The translations under genes and the position numbers were made by a program. Positions 1-6,519 of a stretch of DNA of 6,871 nucleotides are shown here, piece after piece. Within the stretch, counting starts at the first letter, position 1; each line of letters begins with the position of its first letter. Origin of the DNA: Xanthobacteraceae bacterium (lineage in GTDB: Bacteria; Pseudomonadota; Alphaproteobacteria; Rhizobiales; Xanthobacteraceae); NCBI GenBank assembly GCA_030037185.1, contig JASHRR010000689.1, positions 1 to 6,871 of the forward strand. The letters run 5' to 3'. The notes beneath the pieces were generated by a model. The model did not search any database, had not been told where the DNA came from, and saw nothing but the letters and a program-made list of their open reading frames with translations.

Positions 1-50
1 GCACGGCGGAGTATGCACGCGGCCCAATGCTCTTTCGCCGGCCTCGTCAT
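1..50 (-). CDS. possible start of a downstream gene, runs off the left edge
   Basis: On the minus strand an ATG (plus positions 48-50) overlaps the TGA stop of the aldehyde dehydrogenase (47-49) as ATGA, the usual layout of translationally coupled genes. The frame stays open for 16 codons to the window edge, reading MTRPAKEHWAACILRR. I do not recognise the product. No convincing ribosome binding site precedes it, which is acceptable for a coupled start. The ATGA overlap is seen; that a real gene follows is inferred. Sixteen open codons are weak evidence. Confidence 0.35.
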   Translation of the reverse strand, partial: MTRPAKEHWAACILRR

Positions 51-1558
51 GATGCGGTCTTCATGATGAACGGGTTGCCCCCGCCAGGACCGTTGTTGAT
101 CCACACGCTCTTGGTCTGGAGATAACCCTCGATTGCCTCCATGCCGTTCTCGCGGCCGAGGCCCGAGGCCTTGTAGCCGCCGAATGGCATCAGGAAACTC
201 ACCGCCCGGTAGGTATTGACCCACACGGTACCTGCCTTGATGCGTCTGGCTATTCCGTGCGCCCGCTTGACCGACTGCGTCCACACGCCGGCGCCCAGCC
301 CGTAGGCGATGTCGTTGGCGATGCGCACGGCATCGTCCTCGTCCTTGAACTTGATCACGGAGAGCACCGGCCCGAACACCTCCTCCTGGGCGATCCGCAT
401 CCGGTTATCGACATCGACAAAGATGGTGGGCTTGACGAAATATCGGCCCCCTCCCTCTTCCTTCGTAGCCGCCGCGCCGCCGAGAACGCAGCGCGCGCCC
501 TCGGCCTTGGCGATGTCGATGTAGGAGAGGATTTTCTCATATTGCGGCGGTGTCGTAACCGGGCCGACCTGCGTCTCTGCCTTGCTCGGATCGCCAAGCC
601 TGGCCTGCCTCGCTATGGCGACGAGCTTCTCGACGAACACGTCGTGGATTGTCTCCTGCACAAGAAGTCGCGACCCCGCGATGCAGGTCTGCCCAGTCGC
701 GGCGAAGATGCCGGAGATCGCCCCGTTGACGGCGTCATCAAGGATACAATCATCAAACACGATGTTAGGCGACTTGCCGCCGAGCTCGAGCGAGACCTTC
801 TTGAACGATCGCGACGCCAGTTCGTTAACGCGCGCACCCGTCGCAGTGCCGCCCGTAAACGCGATCTTGGCGACCTTTGGATGGGTGACGAGCGCCTCGC
901 CGGCGACGGCGCCATAGCCCGTCACCACGTTGACGACGCCTGGTGGGATGTCGGCCTCGGCGATCACGAGGCGCATGAGCTCGATGAGCGATGCGGAGGT
1001 GTACTCCGATGGCTTGATCACGACCGTACAGCCTGCCGCAAGCGCCGGGGCGAGCTTCCAACCTGCTAGCATCAGAGGCGAATTCCACGGCGTGATGAAC
1101 GCGCAGACGCCGACCGGCTCGCGCAGCGTGTAGTTGAAGTGCTCCGGACGATCAACCGGCACCACCGCGCCCTGAATTTTATCGGCAAGGCCGCCGTAAT
1201 AGTAGAACCACTCGGGAAGGTACCGCGTCTGGGCGACCATCTCCGAGATCAGTTTGCCATTGTCACGCACTTCGATCTCTGCGAGATGCTCGGCGTGTTT
1301 CTCGATCAGTGTGGCGATACGGCGCAACGCCTTGCCGCGGGCCGTCTGCGACAGCGAGGACCAGGGCCCAGCCTCGAAGGCCTGCGCCGCCGCCTCCACT
1401 GCAACGTCGACGTCAGCCTTCTCGCATTCCGGAATCAGTGCCCACGGCTCGCCCGTGTAGGGATCAAATGTCGGAAACGCCTTACCCGAGGCAGCGTCGA
1501 CCCATGTACCGTTGATGTAAGTTTGGTATTTTCTCAGCTCAGTAGTGCGGTCCAACAT
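47..1558 (-). CDS. NAD(P)+-dependent aldehyde dehydrogenase
   Basis: A complete ALDH-superfamily enzyme of 503 residues, the usual length for soluble class 1/2-like aldehyde dehydrogenases; it oxidises an aldehyde to the acid with NAD(P)+ in the cytoplasm. Visible motifs: ITPWN with Asn159 that stabilises the thiohemiacetal, KPSE (Lys182, cofactor ribose binding), the FTGGTATG cofactor loop around 234-241, LELGG with general base Glu258, GQTC with nucleophile Cys292, EEVFGP at 392-397, and PFGGYKASGLGREN near the C-terminus. All catalytic residues are present, so it should be active. There is no signal peptide. The ATG start is supported by AGAGGA about 8 nt upstream. It lies 98 bp downstream of the epimerase on the same strand. 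The NTYRAVSF segment before PFGG is shared with several rhizobial catabolic ALDHs, including ones annotated as acting on hydroxybutyrolactone intermediates, but sequence alone does not fix the substrate. Confidence 0.95.
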   Translation of the reverse strand: MLDRTTELRKYQTYINGTWVDAASGKAFPTFDPYTGEPWALIPECEKADVDVAVEAAAQAFEAGPWSSLSQTARGKALRRIATLIEKHAEHLAEIEVRDNGKLISEMVAQTRYLPEWFYYYGGLADKIQGAVVPVDRPEHFNYTLREPVGVCAFITPWNSPLMLAGWKLAPALAAGCTVVIKPSEYTSASLIELMRLVIAEADIPPGVVNVVTGYGAVAGEALVTHPKVAKIAFTGGTATGARVNELASRSFKKVSLELGGKSPNIVFDDCILDDAVNGAISGIFAATGQTCIAGSRLLVQETIHDVFVEKLVAIARQARLGDPSKAETQVGPVTTPPQYEKILSYIDIAKAEGARCVLGGAAATKEEGGGRYFVKPTIFVDVDNRMRIAQEEVFGPVLSVIKFKDEDDAVRIANDIAYGLGAGVWTQSVKRAHGIARRIKAGTVWVNTYRAVSFLMPFGGYKASGLGRENGMEAIEGYLQTKSVWINNGPGGGNPFIMKTAS

Positions 1559-1656
1559 GGCCTTGTCCTCTGCATTGCTGTTGCCTTTAGAGCGCGTCCG
1601 GAAGCAAGTGCATCGCTCATGTAATCCAGCCGATCATAAACGCTTTTGGTATGGCT

Positions 1657-2574
1657 CTAAGTCCCGCTCGCCTGCATCAGCATTGCGAGTCCATCGCCCG
1701 TCGCAAGCCGCGGCGTCCACCCCAGACTCATCAAAGCCGCCGGATCGACAATCAGTGGGCCGGATAGCCGCTGGTACATCTCTCCACGTCCGGCGGCGCG
1801 GAGCGCGAATCCGAGGAGCGCTGGGGGGAGCGCAAACACGTTCGGCCGGCGGGAGAGTCCACCGCGCAAGGCCGCAATCATTTCCGCGATCGTCAGCGCC
1901 TGCGGATCGGCCGCAATGAACACTCGTCGCAGCGTTCCCGGCGCTGTAAGTACAGCCTCGATTGCTGCTGACAGGTTTTCCAGCGCGAGCAGCGAACGGC
2001 GCGCCGTGAGGCTAGCGAGCGGCAAGGGGAAAGGCGATTGCGCGAGCCTCACCAATTGCGCCATGTTGCCCTTGACCCCTGGCCCGTAGACCAGCACCGC
2101 CCGCAGCGACACCCAGTCGAGGTCGAGTTCCGCGAGACCCCGCTCGGCCGCGAGTTTGGAGCGTCCGTAGGCATCCGTCGGCCTCGGTGCGAGCGCCTCG
2201 GTCAACACCGTATCGGCCGTCGGTCCGCACTGGGCGCGGATCGAGGAGAGAAATACGAAGCGCTTGACCCCAGCTCGCCGCGCAGCGCGGGCAAGGCGGA
2301 TGGTCGCCTCCGTGTTGAGCAGCCGGTAGTCGTCTTCCGGAAGGCCGGACATCGCATGGGCGAGCCCGGCTGAATGGACCACCGCATCCACCCCCGCGAG
2401 TGCCGCCGACATGTTTTGCGGCCGGGCGAGGTCGCCAATCACGGCGCTTGCGGTCTCTGGCGGCAGCGAGACAGGCCGGCGCAGCAGCGCACGCACGCGG
2501 TGGCCGCGCTTTGGCATTTCCCGCAGCAGGTATTGACCGATGAAGCCGGTGGCGCCGGTGAGTGCGAGCAGCAT
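1657..2574 (-). CDS. NAD-dependent epimerase/dehydratase (extended SDR family)
   Basis: A 305-residue extended short-chain dehydrogenase/reductase. The N-terminal Rossmann motif is GATGFIG (7-13), an acidic residue in GDLA (48-49) probably contacts adenine, HSAG (67-70) follows strand 4, SS (110-111) supplies the catalytic serine region, and YGRSK gives catalytic Tyr136 and Lys140. Such enzymes use tightly bound NAD(P) to epimerise, dehydrate or reduce nucleotide sugars or similar substrates; this one resembles the short UDP-glucose-4-epimerase-like proteins often annotated in rhizobia. The C-terminal half (about 165-305) is the variable substrate-binding part, so the substrate cannot be named. 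There is no signal peptide. The ATG at 2574 is the first in frame; the upstream sequence has only a weak GACGG-type ribosome binding site. The gene appears intact and may be the first of a unit with the aldehyde dehydrogenase 98 bp downstream, though I see no metabolic link. Confidence 0.88.
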   Translation of the reverse strand: MLLALTGATGFIGQYLLREMPKRGHRVRALLRRPVSLPPETASAVIGDLARPQNMSAALAGVDAVVHSAGLAHAMSGLPEDDYRLLNTEATIRLARAARRAGVKRFVFLSSIRAQCGPTADTVLTEALAPRPTDAYGRSKLAAERGLAELDLDWVSLRAVLVYGPGVKGNMAQLVRLAQSPFPLPLASLTARRSLLALENLSAAIEAVLTAPGTLRRVFIAADPQALTIAEMIAALRGGLSRRPNVFALPPALLGFALRAAGRGEMYQRLSGPLIVDPAALMSLGWTPRLATGDGLAMLMQASGT

Positions 2575-2650
2575 ATGAGGCCGTCTTTGTTACATCGCTT
2601 GCAGCCTGGACGGAGCGCCCACCCTACGACTCTTTCCCATCGGTGCAACG

Positions 2651-2704
2651 AGCTATAGCTGGACCGGCGGCAACGAATAAACGAAACATATAGTCTAGCT
2701 GGAC
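2651..2704. repeat. short palindrome and 9-bp direct repeats in divergent intergenic region
   Basis: The 150-bp stretch between the epimerase (leftward) and the reductase remnant (rightward) holds a perfect 10-bp palindrome AGCTATAGCT at 2651-2660 and two copies of TAGCTGGAC at 2656-2664 and 2696-2704, 40 bp apart. It is AT-richer than its surroundings and includes CATATAGTCT (2687-2696), which could contain a -10 element. Position and symmetry would fit an operator for one or both divergent promoters, but the repeats are short and may be chance. Confidence 0.25.
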
Positions 2705-2724
2705 ATAGGAAAGTCGACGAAAAG

Positions 2725-2888
2725 ATGGGCGTATTACTTAAGGCAGATGGACGGATGGCGAGCTTCCGCAAGGACCAGCGAGCGGGGCCAGTTTGAGCGG
2801 GTTGAAAAGCCGGTTCCGCGAGCGCGTCACCGCTGACGGCTCCTCGAACTTCCCGGCCGAAGCGGGCCGTTATCAGCTCTATGTGTAA
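2725..2888 (+). pseudogene. 5' remnant of a glutathionyl-hydroquinone reductase-like gene (omega/xi GST family)
   Basis: Three reading frames join into one recognisable N-terminus. Frame from ATG 2725: MGVLLKADGRMASFRKDQRAG. Next frame, from about 2786: GQFERVEK. Third frame, from about 2808: SRFRERVTADGSSNFPAE, then AGRYQLYV, ending at TAA 2886-2888. The order (MGVLLK start, FR..VTADGS, then F.AEAGRY.LYV) is that of YqjG/ECM4-type glutathionyl-hydroquinone reductases, which reduce glutathionylated quinones. In that family a CPWAHR motif with the catalytic Cys follows LYVS almost at once; here homology stops before it. AGGAAA at 2707-2712 is a plausible ribosome binding site. Two frameshifts, loss of the active site and loss of over 80% of the usual ~320 residues make this a dead fragment. 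It was probably cut by the adjacent IS4 element. Identification is from memory of the family, without alignment. Confidence 0.7.
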
Positions 2889-2905
2889 CCAACCCCCTTC
2901 CAGGG

Positions 2906-3335
2906 CTGATCTGTGAACACTTCTCGTCGGGTGCGACCGACTGACTCAGCCAGCGGAAGGACGTTATGTTGGTCATGGCAGTGTGACTTCTCTGTTTGCC
3001 GGCTGATTGGGGCGGCAATGGAATTTTTCCTGCTGGGAGGTTGGCAGCTTCGGCGACGAACGGCTGAAAAAAGGGCATTGCTGTGGAACGAGGCCGTCAC
3101 GGTTGAAGAGCTTCACGACCATTGCGGGAAGGAAATTGCGAACCGCGTAGCCGGGCGTCATGTCCTGGCCATCCAGGATACCACCGAACCGAGTTATCAG
3201 CGCCATGCCCGCCGCACTCGCGGCCCGGTGGGAAACGGCAGCGAGGTTGGCATATTCCTGCATCCCACCCTGGGGATTGACGCTGAAAACGGTCATTGCC
3301 TGGGGCTGATCGGGGCGCAGATCTATGTGCGCCGC
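2906..3335 (+). mobile_element. IS4-family insertion sequence remnant (left end and transposase N-terminal half)
   Basis: The translated segment around AGRHVLAIQDTTEPSY, VGNGSEVGIFLHPTLGID and CLGLIGAQIYVR is characteristic of IS4/Tn5-type DDE transposases; the Asp in IQDTTE is the first catalytic acid. The second Asp and the Glu (YREK) region are absent because homology stops near 3327-3335, where EmrA-like sequence begins. Upstream, another frame reads GSFGDERLKK (3043-3072), the usual N-terminal GD.RL motif, and the frame changes at the A6 run 3067-3072. From GDERL to VTVEEL there are only about 10-15 residues where the family normally has about 40, implying an internal deletion. CTGATCTGTGAACAC at 2906-2920 starts and ends like the CTGA...ACAC termini of the IS50 group and may be the left inverted repeat. 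No right end remains. Left boundary uncertain by about 20 bp. Confidence 0.72.
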
Positions 3336-3581
3336 GAGGAGGATGTCGAAAACCAGATAGCCCTGCTGCATGCCCGGGTCGCCGCGCTCAAGAAGGCGAA
3401 GGCCACGCTTACGCTGACGCAGCAGGAGTTCGAACGGACCTCGCAGCTGGTCGAATCGAACGCGGCGAGCCGCGAGCTCTATGATCAGCGTCAGGCAGCG
3501 TTGTCGATTGCCCGAGGGGGTGTCGTCCAGGCATTAGCAGACGTGAACCAGATCCGTGTCTCCTTGGGCCTGCAGGCGTAA
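2913..3581 (+). pseudogene. chimeric ORF: IS4 transposase fragment fused in frame to EmrA/HlyD coiled coil
   Basis: One uninterrupted frame of 222 codons joins two unrelated families. Residues about 55-140 are IS4 transposase (first catalytic Asp at 89), and about 141-222 are the alpha-hairpin of an EmrA/HlyD-type membrane fusion protein (ENQIALLHARVAALKKAK, then SRELYDQRQAALSIARGGVV and VNQIRVSLGL). The GTG at 2913 lies inside the putative IS left end and residues 1-54 do not look like transposase, so translation from there is doubtful; ATG at 3018 is an alternative. The product would lack a membrane anchor, the DDE site, the lipoyl/beta-barrel domains and a signal peptide, so neither parent function can survive. 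It ends at TAA 3579-3581, but EmrA homology continues in the same frame. It is best read as a deletion scar, not a designed fusion. The fusion is seen; its expression is unknown. Confidence 0.75.
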
Positions 3582-4376
3582 GCCGAAGACAGCGCGGATC
3601 TCGAGCAGGTACCGCCCGATCTCGATCAGACGTTTTCTTCAGTCCTGCAGACGCAGGCAGCGCTGATTCAGGCTTCGGCTGAGCTGGGCGTTGTCCATTC
3701 CTACAATCAGACTCCGAAGCAGATGCTCGAAGAGTTCGAAAAGCTTGACCCCGAAGGCGACATCAACCGCACGTTCGATCGGCTGGCGGCGTAGACACCG
3801 GCCGTCAAGCAAGCAGAGGCGAAACTCGAGGCCACCAAACGCGACCTCGCTCTGGCGGAACTCGACCTTCGCTATTGTGACATCGTCGCTGAGATCGATG
3901 GCGTCGTCACGCGCCGAAATGTCAATCCGGGCAACGATGTTCAGGTCGGGCAGAGCTTGATGGCGATCCGCTCGCTCGGCGACATCTGGGTCGATGCCAA
4001 TTTCAAGGAGACGCAACTGCGCGACTTGCGCATCGGTCAGCCTGTCGATCTCTATGTCGACATGTACGGCGACAGAGAGGTGTTCAAAGGCCGGATCGCG
4101 GGCTTTACCATGGGGACCGGATCGACGCTCGCATTGCCGCCGCCGCAGAATGCCGCGGGCAACTTCGTCAAGATCGTCCAGCGGCTACCGGTCCGGATCG
4201 AGCTTGAGGTATACGACCCTGACAAGAAGCCTCTATTCATCGGCACTTCGGTCGTTCCGTACGTCTATATCAACAAGCCACCTACCGGACCCGATGCTGG
4301 GAAGTTCCTTCAAGGCAGCGGGCGGCAATCGTCGGCCACGGCGCCAGCTGCGGGCTCGGCAGGGGTCGGCAAATGA
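3333..4376 (+). pseudogene. emrA: EmrA/HlyD-family membrane fusion protein, 5'-truncated with two in-frame stops
   Basis: The frame of the chimeric ORF continues through TAA 3579-3581 and TAG 3792-3794 to the natural stop TGA 4374-4376. Between and after the stops the translation is clearly EmrA-like: VLQTQAALIQASAELGVVHS (long alpha-hairpin), AEAKLEATKRDLALAELDLR, then the second lipoyl half and beta-barrel with DGVVTRRNVNPGNDVQVGQS, IWVDANFKETQLRDLRIGQP, TMGTGSTLALPPPQNAAGNF and VKIVQRLPVRIELE. These adaptors sit in the inner membrane and periplasm and connect an EmrB pump to an outer-membrane channel. Missing are the N-terminal membrane anchor, the first lipoyl half and the first part of the hairpin, replaced by IS4 sequence. 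TAA could derive from CAA and TAG from CAG by C-to-T transitions. An internal start (ATG 3960) could yield only the last ~139 residues. It overlaps emrB by ATGA. Confidence 0.85.
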
Positions 4377-5977
4377 CAGAGCTGGCAGTTTCCCCCGCCA
4401 GATCCCAAGCAGAGGTAAGCCCCTGGCTGGTGGCCGCTGTTGTCGGTACCGACCTTCATGGAGGTGCTCGATACCACCATCACCGTGGTCGCGTTACGAT
4501 ACATCGCCGGCGGCCTATCAGCCACGGTCGACGACGGCGAATGGGTCATCACGAGCTACCTCGCCGCCTTCGCCATCATTCTGCCAATCACCGGCTGGCT
4601 GTCGGCGCACCTCGGCCGCCGCAACTACTTCCTGCTGTCGCTCGCCGTCTTTACCCTCGCCTCCGGACTGTGTGGAATGGCCACCGGTCTCGGTCAGCTG
4701 ATTGTGTTCCGCGTCTTGCAGGGCCTGGCGGGGGGCGGTCTTCAGCCTTCCAGTCAGGGCGTGCTGCTGGACGCCTTTCCGGTGGAGAAGCAAGGCATTG
4801 CGATGACTCTGTTCGGCCTGGCTGCCTTGTTGGCACCGGTCGCCGGCCCAACCCTCGGCGGCTGGATCACGGACAGTTATTCGTGGCGATGGGTATTCTT
4901 CATCAACATCCCGGTCGGGCTTCTGGCGCTTGGAGCGTCTTATGCTCTGCTCCGGGATCCAGACTATCTCACGAAGCAGCGTTTGGAGTTGAGGAAGCAG
5001 CCGTTCCGTTTTGACTCAGTTGGCCTGACACTCCTGGTGATTGTCATGGTCTCGTGGGAAGTGATGCTCAGCAAGGGACAAGAGTGGGACTGGCTGAGCG
5101 ATCCATTCTGGCGTGTGCAGACGCTGGCAGCTTTTTTCGCCATGGGGCTGATCGCGTTGATCTTGTGGGAGTTGCGCCACCCCAGCCCTGTGGTCAATTT
5201 CCGGCCCATGCGGGAGCGAAACTTCGCCGCCTGCTGCCTCATCATCTTTTCCCCCTTCGCCGTCCTTTATGCCGCCAGCACGTCGTTACCTGGCCTGCTT
5301 CAGTCCCTGTCTGGCTATGATGCTCTAAACGCGGGATTGGTCATGTCGCCGGCCGGGTTCTTTGCGGTCGTAGCAATGCCTTTTGTCGGCCGTGCGCTTG
5401 GCCGGGGGACTGATGCCCGGTGGCTGATCGCCGCCGGCCTGCTGGTCATGGCGGTCGGAAACTATTGGATGTCGCAGATGAACCTGGATATCAGCCCGGG
5501 CCGGGTCGTCTGGCCTCGGGTGATGCTGGTCCTTGGACTTTCGATATGCTTTGCGCCTGCGAATGTCGCGGCCTACCTCTATACTCTACCGTTGCTACGC
5601 GGAGCGGCTGTCGGCTTGCTCAGTCTCTTGCGCAACGAGGGAGGCAGCGTGGGGACGTCGTTGGCGCAGACGATGCAGGAGCGCCGCGACCAGTTTCACG
5701 CCTTGCGGCTCGGCGAGTCCCTCGATTCTTTCGACGCGGCTGTGATTTCCTTCTTCAATCAGGCTCGTGGAGCATTCCTACAGCAAACCGGCGATCCGGT
5801 TGCTGCGCAGCAGCTTGCCGAACAAGCACTTGAGAATTTGCGCCAGCAGCAAGCATCGGCACTTGCCTATTTCGATGTCTTTTTCATCTTGGCCGCGGTG
5901 ACGCTGGTGCTGGTGCCGTGGTGCCGCTGATGAAACGTTCGGTCGCTGAGAAAGGCACTCGCATTGGTCAGGAATAA
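4373..5977 (+). pseudogene. emrB: EmrB-type DHA2 family MFS drug exporter with two frameshifts
   Basis: The proton-driven inner-membrane pump partner of EmrA (14 helices expected). The ATG at 4373 overlaps the emrA stop (ATGA) and encodes MTELAVSPARSQAEVSPWLV plus AAVV; homology then jumps at about 4445 to another frame (VPTFMEVLDTTITVVALRYI). That frame is open from 4440 to 5930 and carries MFS motif A (GWLSAHLGRR), RVLQGLAGGG, motif C (GLAALLAPVAGPTLGGW) and repeated hydrophobic helices. Near 5919 it shifts again: the open frame ends LVLVPWCR-stop, whereas the original frame gives VPLMKRSVAEKGTRIGQE and stops at TAA 5975-5977, which is how this family normally ends. The two shifts restore the starting frame, so the span of 534 codons fits a normal 500-540-residue EmrB. 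The main ORF alone (4440-5930, possible TTG 4440 or ATG 4458 start) lacks only the cytoplasmic N-terminus, part of helix 1 and the tail, so residual function is conceivable but has no intact EmrA. Confidence 0.85.
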
Positions 5978-6169
5978 CCGCACCAGCTTCGCACCAGAAA
6001 CAATCTGATCGAAACGCCCGAACGCGATCGGATCGGCCACGGACAGGCCCAGCCGATACTTGCTCTACTACCGGTTGATCACCCCGTCGGGAGGCCCCCG
6101 GATAACAGTGCGATTCGTTCCCATCCCTAATGATAACAATGATTCCCTGATATCGGCCCGCGTCTCAAC
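5978..6169. other. non-coding or unrecognised stretch between emrB and the small minus-strand gene
   Basis: I see no supported gene, RNA or clear rho-independent terminator here. On the minus strand the frame of the small hypothetical gene stays open beyond its TGA (6170-6172) for another 33 codons to a TAG at 6068-6070, with a protein-like composition (VETRADIRESLSLGMG), so the left part of that gene may extend to 6068 if the TGA is itself a mutation. On the minus strand at about 6060-5940 another frame is also open, but I could not match it to a family. Confidence 0.3.
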
Positions 6170-6468
6170 TCACGGATCTAGGAACTCTTCCTGAACCTGA
6201 GTTTGCGCGAGATATTTGGTCTCGCTTGGCGTGAGCCCCTTTGCCCTCGCCCGGGACCGGAACATCTTCATAGCTTCCGAGATCCGCGACGGGTTCGCCA
6301 GGACGACTTCTCCAGATATTGGACCTGCCCGTGGCGCCTGCGTTTCACAGTCCCATCATCAACCCATCTGATTCCGACCAGGACATCGATCGGGCTCACA
6401 TAATTTCGGGCCGTCAGCTCCGCTTCCGCAGCGGCTACGACACGATCCACGAGCTTTGTACGATTCAT
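6170..6468 (-). pseudogene. small conserved hypothetical gene with one frameshift
   Basis: From ATG at 6468 the minus strand reads MNRTKLVDRVVAAAEAELTA, RNYVSPIDVLVGIRWVDDGT and VKRRRHGQVQYLEK, then a frameshift at about 6307-6309. Only in the neighbouring frame does it continue as VVLANPSRISEAMKMFRSRA and RAKGLTPSETKYLAQTQVQ, ending EEFLDP at TGA 6170-6172. I recognise this as a family of functionally uncharacterised proteins in alphaproteobacteria and relatives, where SPIDVLVG is followed by a W..G.V..L basic stretch and then NPSRIS or similar; members I recall are longer. The shift looks like a single-base deletion after the GAG codon. Uncorrected, the frame ends after 66 residues at 6268. 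The family is basic and helical, with no signal peptide or membrane segment. Function unknown. A C-terminal truncation is also possible. It points away from emrB's promoter and is not in the efflux operon. Confidence 0.65.
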
Positions 6469-6495
6469 TCATGATTCGATCCCGATCATTCATGA
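6466..6495. repeat. two 9-bp direct repeats 21 bp apart at the start of the small hypothetical gene
   Basis: CATTCATGA occurs at 6466-6474 and 6487-6495, and each copy contains the palindrome TCATGA. The centre-to-centre spacing of 21 bp equals two helical turns, and the first copy covers the start codon of the minus-strand gene. This layout would suit a dimeric or cooperative repressor, or it may be a chance AT-rich duplication. No regulator gene is visible in the window. Confidence 0.3.
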
Positions 6496-6519
6496 CTCAA
6501 TATTGCATTTTCGCCATTG

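Noticed and set aside
257..1069. 270-codon plus-strand open frame opposite the aldehyde dehydrogenase
   Set aside because: It is the antisense shadow of a gene with all ALDH motifs. Its Arg/Asp/Leu-rich translation matches no family and its openness follows from the GC-rich codon bias of the real gene.
1139..1624. 161-codon plus-strand frame across the start of the aldehyde dehydrogenase
   Set aside because: It is antisense to the N-terminal coding region of a clearly real gene and has no recognisable domain.
3067..3075. Programmed ribosomal frameshift at AAAAAAGGG
   Set aside because: IS4-family transposases are normally made from one frame, and a deletion lies beside the site, so decay explains it better.
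2439..3371. Minus-strand frames at 2439-2771, 2827-3078, 2879-3100 and 2973-3371
   Set aside because: They overlap the reductase remnant, IS4 remnant and EmrA-like sequence on the opposite strand and read as low-complexity or unrelated shadows.
3639..4016. 125-codon minus-strand frame inside emrA
   Set aside because: It is antisense to EmrA-like sequence that is recognisable on the plus strand; its translation is a mirror of that codon pattern.
4445..5014. Continuation of the ATG 4373 frame to 5014 as a separate 213-residue protein
   Set aside because: After residue 24 the translation is Arg/His/Pro-rich noise, while EmrB homology continues in the neighbouring frame. Only the first 24 codons are real.
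5978..6067. Possible coding on the minus strand downstream of the small hypothetical gene
   Set aside because: Short open stretches look faintly protein-like but have no start, no family match I can name and no consistent boundary.
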